Shown in pieces: positions 1 through 12,060 of a stretch of 37,446 nucleotides of DNA. The position numbers and the translations under genes are program-made. Positions within the stretch are counted from its first letter, which is position 1. Every line of letters starts with the position of its first letter. The notes under the pieces were generated by a model, which was not told the DNA's origin, did no database searches, and worked only from the letters and a program-made list of their open reading frames with translations. The stretch lies in the NCBI GenBank assembly GCA_944375885.1, contig CALWBB010000008.1:1-37446 (forward strand), read 5' to 3'. The stretch is from an uncultured Merdimonas sp. (GTDB lineage Bacteria; Bacillota; Clostridia; Lachnospirales; Lachnospiraceae).

Positions 1-136
1 AGGAGCGGAGAGAAGAAATGAAAAAGCGGAAAAAAGAAACGACGGAAATTTCCTAGTACTACGACGGAAAACGGGCAGGGAGCAAGCGTAACCCTGAAAT
101 AAGCTCATTCTGGTATTTCTTGGCATAAGACAAAAG

Positions 137-171
137 AAGGGTGCAGAAACCGATCTGGTTTCTGCACCCTT
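137..171. terminator. Perfect 15-bp hairpin upstream of rpoB promoter
   Basis: Arms 137-151 and 157-171 are exact reverse complements with a 5-nt loop (GATCT). The plus-strand flank after the hairpin is only moderately T-rich (TTGTTAAATT), while the minus-strand flank is better (TTCTTTTGTCTT), so it may act in both directions. It probably closes a transcription unit upstream of the window (rplL in many Firmicutes, not visible here) and insulates rpoB. No gene is supported in 1-350. Confidence 0.65.
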
Positions 172-216
172 GTTAAATTCCCGTTAAAATCCGTGAAAAA
201 ATATCCAAAATATTGC

Positions 217-245
217 TTGACACGCATTTCCTGTTGTGTTATCAT
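217..245 (+). promoter_or_regulatory. Sigma-A promoter of rpoBC
   Basis: TTGACA at 217-222, a 17-bp spacer and TATCAT at 240-245 give a near-consensus promoter. The predicted start near 252 leaves a leader of about 100 nt before the rpoB ATG at 351. The ribosome-binding site AAGGGGTG lies at 336-343. The promoter is downstream of the hairpin at 137-171, so rpoBC can be transcribed independently of upstream genes. Confidence 0.7.
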
Positions 246-350
246 GTACGTTGCACTATTGTGGTGAGCTAGGCTCTAAATTCATTTTAGCATTTGTGAA
301 AAGTGACGAAATAGCAGCTGACTTCCATACTAAATAAGGGGTGAACGTCA

Positions 351-3300
351 ATGGAAAAGAACAGAATACGTCCGGTTGACACCGGAAAGGGCTACCGAAT
401 GAGCTATTCCAGGCAGAAAGAAGTTCTGGAGATGCCGAACCTGATCGAAGTTCAGAAGGATTCCTACAACTGGTTCCTGAATGAAGGACTTCGCGAAGTG
501 TTCGACGATATCTCCCCGATCGCTGATTACAGCGGCCACTTAAGTCTGGAATTTGTGGACTTCACGCTCTGTACCGGTGAGGGCGATATCAAGTACACCA
601 TTGAGGAATGCAAGGAGAGAGACGCGACCTACGCAGCTCCTCTGAAAGTCAAGGTACGTCTTTATAATAAAGAAACAGATGAAATCAATGAGCATGAGAT
701 TTTCATGGGTGACCTGCCGCTGATGACAGAGACAGGTACATTTGTGATCAACGGCGCAGAGCGTGTCATCGTCAGCCAGCTTGTTCGTTCCCCCGGAATT
801 TATTATGCGATTGATCATGATAAAGTAGGAAAAGGTCTCTACTCCTGTACTGTCATCCCGAACCGCGGAGCATGGCTGGAGTACGAGACGGATTCCAATG
901 ATATTTTCTATGTGCGTGTGGATCGTACCAGAAAAGTGCCGGTGACGGTGCTTGTCCGCGCCCTTGGCTATGGCACGAACCCGGAGATCGTGAACCTGTT
1001 CGGAGAAGAGCCGAAGATCCTGGCCACTTTAAGCAAGGATACGGCAGAGAATTACCAGGAAGGCCTCCTGGAGCTATACAAAAAGATCCGTCCCGGCGAG
1101 CCGCTGGCGGTGGAGAGCGCTGAGAGCCTGATCATGAGCATGTTCTTCGATCCGAGACGGTATGATCTGGCGAAGGTGGGCCGCTATAAATTCAATAAGA
1201 AGCTGATGCTGCGCAACCGGATCAGCGGCCACATCCTGGCAGAGGACGTGGTGGATACCCAGACTGGCGAGATCATCGCTGAGGCGGGCACCCAGGTGAC
1301 CCGAGAGCTGGCGGATGAGATCCAGAACGCGGCGGTTCCCTTTGTCATGATCCAGTGCGAGGAGCGCGCAGTGCGCGTGATCTCCAGTATGATGGTAGAT
1401 CTGCGCCACTATCTGGACGTGGATCCGAAGGAGCTGGGCGTTACGGAGTTAGTATATTATCCGGCTCTGAAAAAAATACTGGAAGAAACCTCCGATCCGG
1501 AGGAGATTAAGGCAGCCGTGAAGCGTGATATTCACGAGCTGATTCCGAAGCATATTACCAAGGAAGATATCATTGCTTCCATTAACTATAACATCCATCT
1601 GGAGTACGGCATCGGAAACGACGACGATATCGACCATCTGGGCAACCGCCGTATCCGCGCGGTGGGCGAGCTTCTGCAGAACCAGTACCGCATCGGTCTT
1701 TCCAGAATGGAGCGTACGGTCCGCGAGCGTATGACCACGCAGGATCAGGACAATATCACGCCTCAGTCTCTGATCAACATCAAGCCGGTGACGGCTGCGG
1801 TGAAGGAGTTCTTCGGATCCTCCCAGCTGTCCCAGTTCATGGATCAGAACAACCCGCTGGGCGAGCTGACGCACAAGCGCCGTCTGTCCGCTCTGGGACC
1901 GGGCGGTCTGTCCAGAGACCGGGCAGGCTTCGAGGTCCGCGACGTGCATTATTCCCACTATGGAAGAATGTGCCCCATTGAGACCCCTGAGGGACCGAAC
2001 ATCGGCCTGATCAACTCTCTGGCGACCTACGCGAGAATCAACGAGTACGGCTTTGTCGAGACGCCGTACCGCAAGATTGACAAATCGGATCCGAAGAATC
2101 CGCGCGTTACCGACGAAGTAGTCTACATGACGGCGGACGAAGAGGATAATTACCATGTAGCGCAGGCGAACGAGCAGCTGGATGCGGACGGGCATTTTGT
2201 CCGCAAGAACGTATCCGGACGTTACCGCGAGGAGACCCAGGAGTACGAGCGCTCCATGTTTGATTACATGGACGTGTCCCCGAAGATGGTGTTCTCTGTG
2301 GCGACGGCTCTGATTCCCTTCCTTGAGAACGACGACGCGAACCGTGCCCTGATGGGATCGAACATGCAGCGCCAGGCGGTGCCGCTTCTGACCACCGAGG
2401 CTCCCGTCGTGGGAACCGGAATGGAGACGAAGACGGCTGTGGACTCCGGCGTCTGCGTGATTGCGAAGCACGACGGCGTGGTAGAGCGCTCCGTCTCCAA
2501 CGAGATCGTTGTGAAGTGCGCGGATGGCACCAAGGATGTCTATCATCTGACCAAGTTCGCGCGCAGCAACCAGAGCAACTGCTACAACCAGAGACCGATC
2601 GTTTTCAAGGGCGACAAGGTGAAGGCCGGCGAGGTCATCGCGGACGGCCCCTCCACCTCCGGCGGCGAGATCGCCCTCGGAAAGAACCCGCTGATCGGCT
2701 TTATGACCTGGGAAGGCTACAACTATGAGGACGCGGTTCTCTTGAGCGAGCGTCTGGTAGAGGATGATGTATATACTTCTGTCCACATTGAGGAGTATGA
2801 GGCGGAGGCCCGCGATACGAAGCTGGGACCGGAAGAGATCACCAGAGACGTTCCGGGTGTCGGCGACGACGCGCTCAAAGATCTGGATGAAAGAGGAATC
2901 ATCCGCATCGGCGCTGAGGTCCGCGCGGGTGATATCCTGGTCGGAAAGGTAACTCCCAAGGGAGAGACGGAGCTGACCGCTGAGGAGCGCCTGCTTCGCG
3001 CGATCTTTGGCGAGAAGGCAAGAGAGGTCCGCGACACCTCCCTGAAGGTGCCTCACGGCGAGTATGGTATTGTGGTGGACGCCAAAGTGTTCACCAGGGA
3101 GAACGGCGACGAGCTGTCCCCGGGCGTGAACCAGGCAGTCCGTATCTATATCGCGCAGAAGCGTAAGATTTCCGTGGGCGACAAGATGGCAGGCCGCCAC
3201 GGAAACAAGGGTGTGGTTTCCCGCGTGCTTCCGGTGGAGGATATGCCGTTCCTGCCCAATGGACGCCCGCTGGATATCGTACTGAATCCCTTGGGCGTGC

Positions 3301-4268
3301 CGTCCCGTATGAATATCGGACAGGTGCTGGAGATTCATTTAAGCCTGGCGGCAAAGGCCCTTGGCTTTAACGTGGCGACGCCCGTATTCGACGGAGCCAA
3401 CGAGAATGACATCATGGATACCCTTGATCTGGCGAACGACTATGTGAACCTGCCCTTTGATGAGAAGGAAGCCGCGGAGTGGAAGGCGGAAGGCCGGACC
3501 ACGAATGCCTGCGGCCAGGAATGGAATGGCGATACCTTTGAGAGCAGGCACGGGGAAGAACTTCTTCCGGAAGTGGTGGAGTATCTGTCAGAGAACAGGG
3601 AACACCGCAAGGTCTGGAAGGGCGTGCCCATCTCCAGAGATGGAAAGGTTCGTCTGCGCGACGGCCGCACCGGCGAATTCTTCGACGGCCCCGTTACCAT
3701 CGGACACATGCATTACCTGAAGCTGCATCACCTGGTAGACGACAAGATCCATGCCCGTTCTACCGGCCCGTACTCTCTGGTTACCCAGCAGCCTCTGGGT
3801 GGAAAAGCCCAGTTCGGCGGCCAGCGTTTCGGAGAGATGGAGGTGTGGGCCCTGGAGGCCTACGGCGCGTCTTACACGCTGCAGGAGATCATGACCGTGA
3901 AGTCTGACGACGTCATCGGCCGTGTGAAGACCTACGAAGCGATCATCAAGGGAGACAATATCCCGGAGCCGGGCATTCCGGAATCCTTCAAGGTACTCTT
4001 AAAAGAGCTTCAGTCTCTGGGCCTGGACGTGAGAGTCCTCCGCGACGACAACACGGAGGTGGAGATCATGGAGACCAGCGATTACGGCGAGGTGGATCTG
4101 CGCTCTATCATCGAAGGCGACAGAAGGTACGGCAAGGAAGAGGAAGGCTTTGGTGATTACGGTTTCAGCAAGCAGGAATTCGAGGGCGAAGAGCTGGTAG
4201 ATGTTCAGGAAGAAGAGCCTGATGAAGATGATTTTGTGGATTTTGAAGAGGATTTCGAGGAAGAATAA
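351..4268 (+). CDS. rpoB: DNA-directed RNA polymerase subunit beta
   Basis: This is the beta subunit of bacterial RNA polymerase, which forms half of the active-site cleft together with beta'. The 1305-residue protein carries the whole set of beta landmarks: [20 protein letters not shown] in the N-terminal third, the rifampicin-pocket segment at about residues 487-515 ([28 protein letters not shown]), [12 protein letters not shown] near residue 943 and [20 protein letters not shown] near the C-terminus. The rifampicin contact residues (D of FMDQ, H of THKRR, S of RRLSALG) are the drug-sensitive wild-type forms. The last ~40 residues are a strongly acidic extension (many D/E), commonly seen in Clostridia. 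The ATG at 351 has an AAGGGGTG site 7 nt upstream. rpoC follows after 39 nt in the same transcript. Confidence 0.99.
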   Translation: MEKNRIRPVDTGKGYRMSYSRQKEVLEMPNLIEVQKDSYNWFLNEGLREVFDDISPIADYSGHLSLEFVDFTLCTGEGDIKYTIEECKERDATYAAPLKVKVRLYNKETDEINEHEIFMGDLPLMTETGTFVINGAERVIVSQLVRSPGIYYAIDHDKVGKGLYSCTVIPNRGAWLEYETDSNDIFYVRVDRTRKVPVTVLVRALGYGTNPEIVNLFGEEPKILATLSKDTAENYQEGLLELYKKIRPGEPLAVESAESLIMSMFFDPRRYDLAKVGRYKFNKKLMLRNRISGHILAEDVVDTQTGEIIAEAGTQVTRELADEIQNAAVPFVMIQCEERAVRVISSMMVDLRHYLDVDPKELGVTELVYYPALKKILEETSDPEEIKAAVKRDIHELIPKHITKEDIIASINYNIHLEYGIGNDDDIDHLGNRRIRAVGELLQNQYRIGLSRMERTVRERMTTQDQDNITPQSLINIKPVTAAVKEFFGSSQLSQFMDQNNPLGELTHKRRLSALGPGGLSRDRAGFEVRDVHYSHYGRMCPIETPEGPNIGLINSLATYARINEYGFVETPYRKIDKSDPKNPRVTDEVVYMTADEEDNYHVAQANEQLDADGHFVRKNVSGRYREETQEYERSMFDYMDVSPKMVFSVATALIPFLENDDANRALMGSNMQRQAVPLLTTEAPVVGTGMETKTAVDSGVCVIAKHDGVVERSVSNEIVVKCADGTKDVYHLTKFARSNQSNCYNQRPIVFKGDKVKAGEVIADGPSTSGGEIALGKNPLIGFMTWEGYNYEDAVLLSERLVEDDVYTSVHIEEYEAEARDTKLGPEEITRDVPGVGDDALKDLDERGIIRIGAEVRAGDILVGKVTPKGETELTAEERLLRAIFGEKAREVRDTSLKVPHGEYGIVVDAKVFTRENGDELSPGVNQAVRIYIAQKRKISVGDKMAGRHGNKGVVSRVLPVEDMPFLPNGRPLDIVLNPLGVPSRMNIGQVLEIHLSLAAKALGFNVATPVFDGANENDIMDTLDLANDYVNLPFDEKEAAEWKAEGRTTNACGQEWNGDTFESRHGEELLPEVVEYLSENREHRKVWKGVPISRDGKVRLRDGRTGEFFDGPVTIGHMHYLKLHHLVDDKIHARSTGPYSLVTQQPLGGKAQFGGQRFGEMEVWALEAYGASYTLQEIMTVKSDDVIGRVKTYEAIIKGDNIPEPGIPESFKVLLKELQSLGLDVRVLRDDNTEVEIMETSDYGEVDLRSIIEGDRRYGKEEEGFGDYGFSKQEFEGEELVDVQEEEPDEDDFVDFEEDFEEE

Positions 4269-4307
4269 CTGCTTTTGTAAGGAAGAATAGAGAAGGGAGT
4301 GCCATTC

Positions 4308-8018
<3,711 letters not shown>

Positions 8019-8048
8019 AAGAAAGACATAAAAGGAAAACTATAAAAG

Positions 8049-8096
8049 AAGGAGACATCCATGGTCAGGAGACTGGCTGGAGGATGTCTCCTTTTC
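8049..8096 (+). terminator. Intrinsic terminator of rpoBC
   Basis: Arms AAGGAGACATCC (8049-8060) and GGATGTCTCCTT (8082-8093) pair perfectly over 12 bp with a 21-nt loop, and the descending arm runs into TTTT. It lies 31 nt after the rpoC stop. Confidence 0.8.
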
Positions 8097-8226
8097 TGTC
8101 TGCGGCATAGGGGAATGGATGAGGAGCATAGTTGTTCAAAATCTCCAAAAAGAAAAGAAATATTCTTAAATAATTGCCTAAAAAAACAGCAGAAATCACA
8201 AAAAATAAAAATTGCCCAAAAAAGGG

Positions 8227-8254
8227 TTGACGAATCCCGAGATTTTGTTATAAT
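8227..8254 (+). promoter_or_regulatory. Promoter of the lacI-anmK-ABC operon
   Basis: TTGACG at 8227-8232, a 16-bp spacer and a perfect TATAAT at 8249-8254. The predicted transcription start is near 8261, just upstream of operator 1. The rest of the rpoC-lacI gap (8019-8388) is A-rich and holds no other gene I can support. Confidence 0.7.
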
Positions 8255-8267
8255 TTAAGCATATCAG

Positions 8268-8283
8268 TTGAGAACGTTCTCAA
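8268..8283. promoter_or_regulatory. Operator 1, 16-bp perfect palindrome
   Basis: TTGAGAACGTTCTCAA is a perfect dyad with the central CG step typical of LacI-family operators. It begins about 8 bp downstream of the predicted transcription start, so a bound repressor would block initiation or early elongation. An identical copy lies 60 bp downstream. The adjacent lacI-family gene is the likely owner (inference). Confidence 0.8.
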
Positions 8284-8327
8284 AAACAAGCCAAAGAGAA
8301 CTGGATCAACTGAAATAAAGTATTAGA

Positions 8328-8343
8328 TTGAGAACGTTCTCAA
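8328..8343. promoter_or_regulatory. Operator 2, identical 16-bp palindrome
   Basis: This is a second exact copy of TTGAGAACGTTCTCAA, centred 60 bp from operator 1 and 46 bp before the regulator start codon. Two identical sites within the leader suggest cooperative binding or a short DNA loop by a LacI-type protein, giving autoregulation of the whole operon. Confidence 0.8.
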
Positions 8344-8388
8344 GAATAAAGAATTCCGGATTGGGGAATGTTCGAGAGGGAAAGCAGA

Positions 8389-9435
8389 ATGGAGAACGGA
8401 AACCAGACCTATACGATCGATGACGTGGCAAAACTGGCAGGTGTCTCAAAGGCCACCGTAGGCCGCGTGATTGGAAATTACGGAAGCGTATCAGAGAAGA
8501 GCAGGAAGAAAGTCCTGGAGGCTGTGGCGCAGCTGGATTATGTGCCGAACACCATTGCTCAGGGACTGCGCAGCCACAGCACGAAGACAATTGCCGTGGT
8601 GCTTGGAAGTATCAAGAACGACTATTGCAATGCCCTGGTTTACGCAATTGAAAAGGAAGCCATGAAGCGGGATTACAACGTCTTGATTTGCAATACCCAT
8701 GAAAATCTGGATAAGGAGATCAAGCATCTGCAGACTATAAGAAGCCGTCAGGTCGATGGAGTGATTCTGATTTCTGTATATACCGTCGGGAAGGTGATAC
8801 CGGACAGATATCGTCATCTTTACGAAAGCCAGAATATCCCTATGATTTTTGTGGATAGGAATATTATAGGAATTAAGAAGGATTTGATCCAGAGTAATAA
8901 TGAACAGGCATCTTATGAAGCCACGAAATACCTGATTTCCTTGGGCCACAGGAGAATCGGCGTGATTGGCACGGTCGCCTATTCCACCGTACAGGAACGT
9001 CTGAAAGGGTATCGCAGCGCTCTGCAGGAGGCGGGGATCCCAGTGGATTCTTCCCTGATAGTGGATGCGGAGTATTCAGAAAACCGCGCGGGCCAGAGGC
9101 TTGCAGCGAAGCTTCTGGACGAACACCCGGATATGACAGCGATGTATGTGCTGAACAACACGCTTTGTGGATCGGTTCTGCTGGAACTGAAAAAGAGGGA
9201 TATGAAAACTCCAGATGACATCTCCCTGCTGACATGGGATGACGATGAGATTAACGAACTGTTTGATATCACTACTGTCGTACAGAGAGTGGATGAAATT
9301 GGAAAACGAGCTGTGAACCGCCTGTTTGAGCTGATGGAAAATCCCCAAAGTCCCATTTATACACAGCAAGTCAGCACCCAGCTTGTAATCCGGAAATCCT
9401 GCGGGACACCCAGAAATGAGCCTGGGGGGGGGTAA
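8389..9435 (+). CDS. LacI-family transcriptional regulator
   Basis: This is a DNA-binding repressor or activator responding to a sugar ligand. Residues 9-28 (TIDDVAKLAGVSKATVGRVI) are the LacI-type helix-turn-helix, and LDYVPNTIAQGLRS is the hinge-helix region. The rest is the two-lobed periplasmic-binding-protein-like sensor domain (IAVVLGSIKNDYCNALVYAI, RQVDGVILIS, IFVDRN, SLGHRRIGVIG). The ATG at 8389 (348 aa) is preferred because GAGAGGG at 8374-8380 lies 8 nt upstream; an in-frame ATG at 8368 has poorer spacing. It is the first gene of the anmK/ABC-importer operon and probably binds the twin palindromes in its own leader. The last three sense codons are a run of nine G (9424-9432), a potential slippage site that would only alter the extreme C-terminus. 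The effector is unknown; an anhydrosugar or its phosphate is plausible. Confidence 0.92.
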   Translation: MENGNQTYTIDDVAKLAGVSKATVGRVIGNYGSVSEKSRKKVLEAVAQLDYVPNTIAQGLRSHSTKTIAVVLGSIKNDYCNALVYAIEKEAMKRDYNVLICNTHENLDKEIKHLQTIRSRQVDGVILISVYTVGKVIPDRYRHLYESQNIPMIFVDRNIIGIKKDLIQSNNEQASYEATKYLISLGHRRIGVIGTVAYSTVQERLKGYRSALQEAGIPVDSSLIVDAEYSENRAGQRLAAKLLDEHPDMTAMYVLNNTLCGSVLLELKKRDMKTPDDISLLTWDDDEINELFDITTVVQRVDEIGKRAVNRLFELMENPQSPIYTQQVSTQLVIRKSCGTPRNEPGGG

Positions 9436-9501
9436 AATTAGATCGATAGTAAGGCCCCAGGCGGGCTGCTATAGAAAAAACAAAAAGAAGGAGGAATTAG
9501 T

Positions 9502-10734
9502 ATGGACTTGATTATGGGCATGAACAGCGGCTCATCCTTTGACGGGATTGACGTTGTGCTTGCAGAGACAGAAATGGATGAAGACGGTTTTCCGAAAAAA
9601 CCGCGCTTTATCTGCGGAGGATCTTACGACTGGCCGGATGATGTGAGGGAGATCGTGACTGCCTCTTTTGACAACAAGGTGGACATGATTGGCCTGAACC
9701 GTCTGAACTACATCTGCGGGGCCGTATTTGCGGAGAAAGCGGTGCAGTTCATGAAAGAGAACAACATTGACTCTAAGGACATCAAAGTACTTGGACTGGA
9801 TACCCAGACCATTTATCAGGAGCAGCCGGATCATAAGGCTATCGCGGAGATGACAGAAGAGCAGAAGGCAGACTGGCCGCACCGCTGGCTGAACGGACCG
9901 TACCCGGCAGGTATGCAGATGGGCGATACCTCTGTCATCGCGAACCTGACGAACATCGATACGGTCACCCATTTCCGGGCGGCAGACCATACCTTTGGCG
10001 GAAGCGCGGCGCCCCTGATGCCGTATTTAGATTTCATCCTGTTCCGCAAGGACGACCATCCGTCTATGACGCTGAATATCGGCGGAATCGCTAATCTCCA
10101 TGTGGGCTGCAGTGACAGAAGAAAGATGTATGGCTTTGATACCGGCCCGGGTAACGTAATTTCCAATTATATGTGCAGGAAGCTGTTTGGCGTAGAATAC
10201 GACAAGGATGGAAAGATCGCGGCAAGCGGAAAAGTAAACGACGAACTTCTCGACCACTTTATGCATCATCCGTTCTTCGACAGGCCGGTACCCCGCTCCG
10301 GTTGGATCGCAGATTACAGCGCAGAGTACATCGACAGCGTGATTGAAAAATTCAAGCATCTTCCGAAGGAAGACATTATCGCGACTGCCTGCGCGTTCAC
10401 AGGAGCCGCAGTGGCCAAGAGCATGATCGACAATATCCCGGAGGATATTATCAAGAGTACCAAGTACCTTTACGCAAGCGGCGGCGGAACCAGGAACCCC
10501 CAGATCATGAAAGAGATCCAGGCAAGAGTTCCGTCCAATATTAAAGTGACAACCTCTGCTGATATTGGCATTCCGCCAGAATATAAAGAAGCGATCAAGT
10601 TTGCGACCATCGCTTACTCTACAATTCATTGCGTTCCGGGCAATATACCAGCAGCAGGCCATGCGTCACAGTATGCAATTCTTGGAAAGATCGCGCTTGC
10701 GCCGCGCAACATTAAGGGTGGAGCACAGCTGTAA
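9502..10734 (+). CDS. anmK: Anhydro-N-acetylmuramic acid kinase-like (AnmK family) sugar kinase
   Basis: AnmK enzymes open the 1,6-anhydro ring of anhMurNAc and phosphorylate O6 using ATP. This 410-residue protein shows the family landmarks: an N-terminal nucleotide-binding loop (MNSGSSFDGIDVVLAE, a variant of GTMSGTSLDGVD), FRAADHTFGGSAAPLMPY with the conserved catalytic Asp context, LNIGGIANL, GFDTGPGNVISNY and ASGGGTRNPQI. It is longer than E. coli AnmK (about 370 aa) and the first loop is divergent, so another 1,6-anhydrosugar such as levoglucosan, which related kinases use, cannot be excluded. The start has AAGGAGG 7 nt upstream. It sits between the LacI regulator and a ribose-type importer, which implies that its substrate is imported as an unphosphorylated sugar. 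No MurQ etherase is present in the window, so the next step is not explained here. Confidence 0.85.
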   Translation: MDLIMGMNSGSSFDGIDVVLAETEMDEDGFPKKPRFICGGSYDWPDDVREIVTASFDNKVDMIGLNRLNYICGAVFAEKAVQFMKENNIDSKDIKVLGLDTQTIYQEQPDHKAIAEMTEEQKADWPHRWLNGPYPAGMQMGDTSVIANLTNIDTVTHFRAADHTFGGSAAPLMPYLDFILFRKDDHPSMTLNIGGIANLHVGCSDRRKMYGFDTGPGNVISNYMCRKLFGVEYDKDGKIAASGKVNDELLDHFMHHPFFDRPVPRSGWIADYSAEYIDSVIEKFKHLPKEDIIATACAFTGAAVAKSMIDNIPEDIIKSTKYLYASGGGTRNPQIMKEIQARVPSNIKVTTSADIGIPPEYKEAIKFATIAYSTIHCVPGNIPAAGHASQYAILGKIALAPRNIKGGAQL

Positions 10735-10824
10735 GCACAGAGATTACATACCTTTCCTATATTAGCATATTTTGGAACGAAAAAACAGTAGAAACGGCAA
10801 AAAAAATCCTTTTTTGAGAGATAA

Positions 10825-10861
10825 GGGGGCGCCTCCCGACTGCGACCCGGGAATAGCCCCC
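10825..10861 (+). promoter_or_regulatory. GC-rich hairpin ahead of the binding-protein gene
   Basis: GGGGGC (10825-10830) pairs with GCCCCC (10856-10861), and an inner stem TCCCG (10834-10838) pairs with CGGGA (10848-10852). No T-tract follows and the ribosome-binding site begins a few bases later. It is better read as an mRNA-stabilising or processing hairpin than as a terminator. The rest of the 144-nt anmK-to-binding-protein gap is A/T-rich with no gene seen. Confidence 0.45.
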
Positions 10862-10878
10862 GATGGGAGAAATAAAGT

Positions 10879-11922
10879 ATGAAGAAGAAAATGTTAGCAA
10901 TGCTTCTCGTGGCAGTTATGACCCTTTCCCTGGCAGCCTGCGGCGGCCAAGAGGAAACTCCTGCGGCAGATACAGCAGAAACGGAAGAGACTACAGAAAC
11001 TGAAAACACAGAGGAGACAGCAGATACAGAAGAGACAGCAGAGAGTACGGATGCCTCCGAACTCACGATTGGCGTATCTTTCGGACAGAATGTACATCCG
11101 TTCTTCGTGGCGATGCAGCTCGGTATCGAGGCAGCCTGCGAGGAATACGGGATTGAGAACTTAAATATCCTGGCGGCTGACAGTTCCCTCGAGACTCAGG
11201 TATCTCAGATAGAGAACCTGGTTACCATGGGCTGTGATGTAATCCTTTTGAATCCTTATGATTCCGCAGGCGTAGTGAACGCGGTAGCAGCAGCAAATGA
11301 CGCTGGGATCGCTGTTATTACTATGGACATCGACTGCGAAGGCTCCACAGCGTACGTAGCTTCCAACAATGTAGAAGTAGGACGTCTTCTGGGAGAGTAT
11401 ATCGTAGATCAGCTGGGCGGCGAAGGCCAGATTGCCATCATCGACGGAATCAGCGTGACCTCCCTTCAGGACAGGACAAATGGCTTCTATGAGGCGATTG
11501 AGGGATCCAATATCGAGGTAGTCGCAGAGCAGCAGACGGCTGTAGAGCGCGACGACGCCCTGGCGTCCGCAGAGACTATCCTGCAGGCACATCCGGATAT
11601 TGATGCGTTCGTAGGCGTCAATGAGAACTCCGGAATGGCAATCTTGAGCGCGGTGACAGGAGCGGGCCTGGACGGCGACATGATCCTGACATGCGTAGAT
11701 GCTACGGCTGAGACTATGGCGGCTATCCGTGACGGCCAGATTGACGTAGGCGTGTCCCAGGATCCCTACCAGATGGGCTATATCGCGGTAGAGCAGGCGA
11801 TCGCTTGGGCAAACGGCGAGACAGTGGAAGAGTTCATCGAGGTGCCGGTAGAGTATATGACCCAGGATAATATCCAGGAGTTCATTGACCGCGAGGCTGC
11901 CTATGGAGTAGAAGTAGAGTAG
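10879..11922 (+). CDS. Sugar ABC transporter substrate-binding lipoprotein (ribose/galactose type)
   Basis: This is the extracellular receptor of the importer, captured at the membrane by a lipid anchor. Residues 1-21 are a lipoprotein signal peptide with lipobox LAAC (Cys21), followed by a Thr/Glu-rich linker to about residue 57. The remainder is a periplasmic-binding domain of the RbsB type (LTIGVSFGQNVHPFFVAMQLGIE, DVILLNPYDSAGV, GQIAIIDGI, DAFVGVNENSGMAILSA, VGVSQDPYQMGYIAVEQAI). The length, 347 aa, is normal. The ATG at 10879 has GGGAGA upstream. A GC-rich hairpin precedes it and another stem-loop follows, which fits the common need for excess binding protein over the membrane components. 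The ligand is not determined by sequence; the neighbouring anhydrosugar kinase and LacI regulator suggest an anhydro- or amino-sugar. Confidence 0.93.
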   Translation: MKKKMLAMLLVAVMTLSLAACGGQEETPAADTAETEETTETENTEETADTEETAESTDASELTIGVSFGQNVHPFFVAMQLGIEAACEEYGIENLNILAADSSLETQVSQIENLVTMGCDVILLNPYDSAGVVNAVAAANDAGIAVITMDIDCEGSTAYVASNNVEVGRLLGEYIVDQLGGEGQIAIIDGISVTSLQDRTNGFYEAIEGSNIEVVAEQQTAVERDDALASAETILQAHPDIDAFVGVNENSGMAILSAVTGAGLDGDMILTCVDATAETMAAIRDGQIDVGVSQDPYQMGYIAVEQAIAWANGETVEEFIEVPVEYMTQDNIQEFIDREAAYGVEVE

Positions 11923-11988
11923 CGTTTTTCGGATGAAAACGGTTGAAACGGGCTTATGCCGGAAGACTCTGATATAAGCATGTAAGGT

Positions 11989-12039
11989 GAGGGTGTCCAA
12001 AAGTCGAAGTGAAAAAGAAAAGGCTTTTGTGGCACCCTC
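11989..12039 (+). terminator. Attenuating stem-loop between binding protein and ATPase
   Basis: GAGGGTG (11989-11995) pairs with CACCCTC (12033-12039), extended inward by CCAAAAG with CTTTTG-GG around a bulge. A smaller stem GCTTAT/ATAAGC (11952-11957, 11974-11979) precedes it. There is no strong T-run, so it probably reduces rather than ends read-through into the ATPase gene. Confidence 0.4.
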
Positions 12040-12060
12040 TCATTAAAAAGAGGTGAAAAT

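Noticed and set aside
18..56. Twelve-codon ORF with AGGAG upstream at the left edge
   Set aside because: Too short, at the window edge, lysine-rich and without supporting context; probably a chance frame.
276..290. Small dyad CTAAA/TTTAG in the rpoB leader
   Set aside because: Five A/T-rich base pairs only; not distinguishable from chance.
1449..3338. Long minus-strand open frame (629 codons) inside rpoB
   Set aside because: It is the complement of strongly conserved rpoB codons; long antisense frames are expected in high-G+C coding DNA and it shows no recognisable domains.
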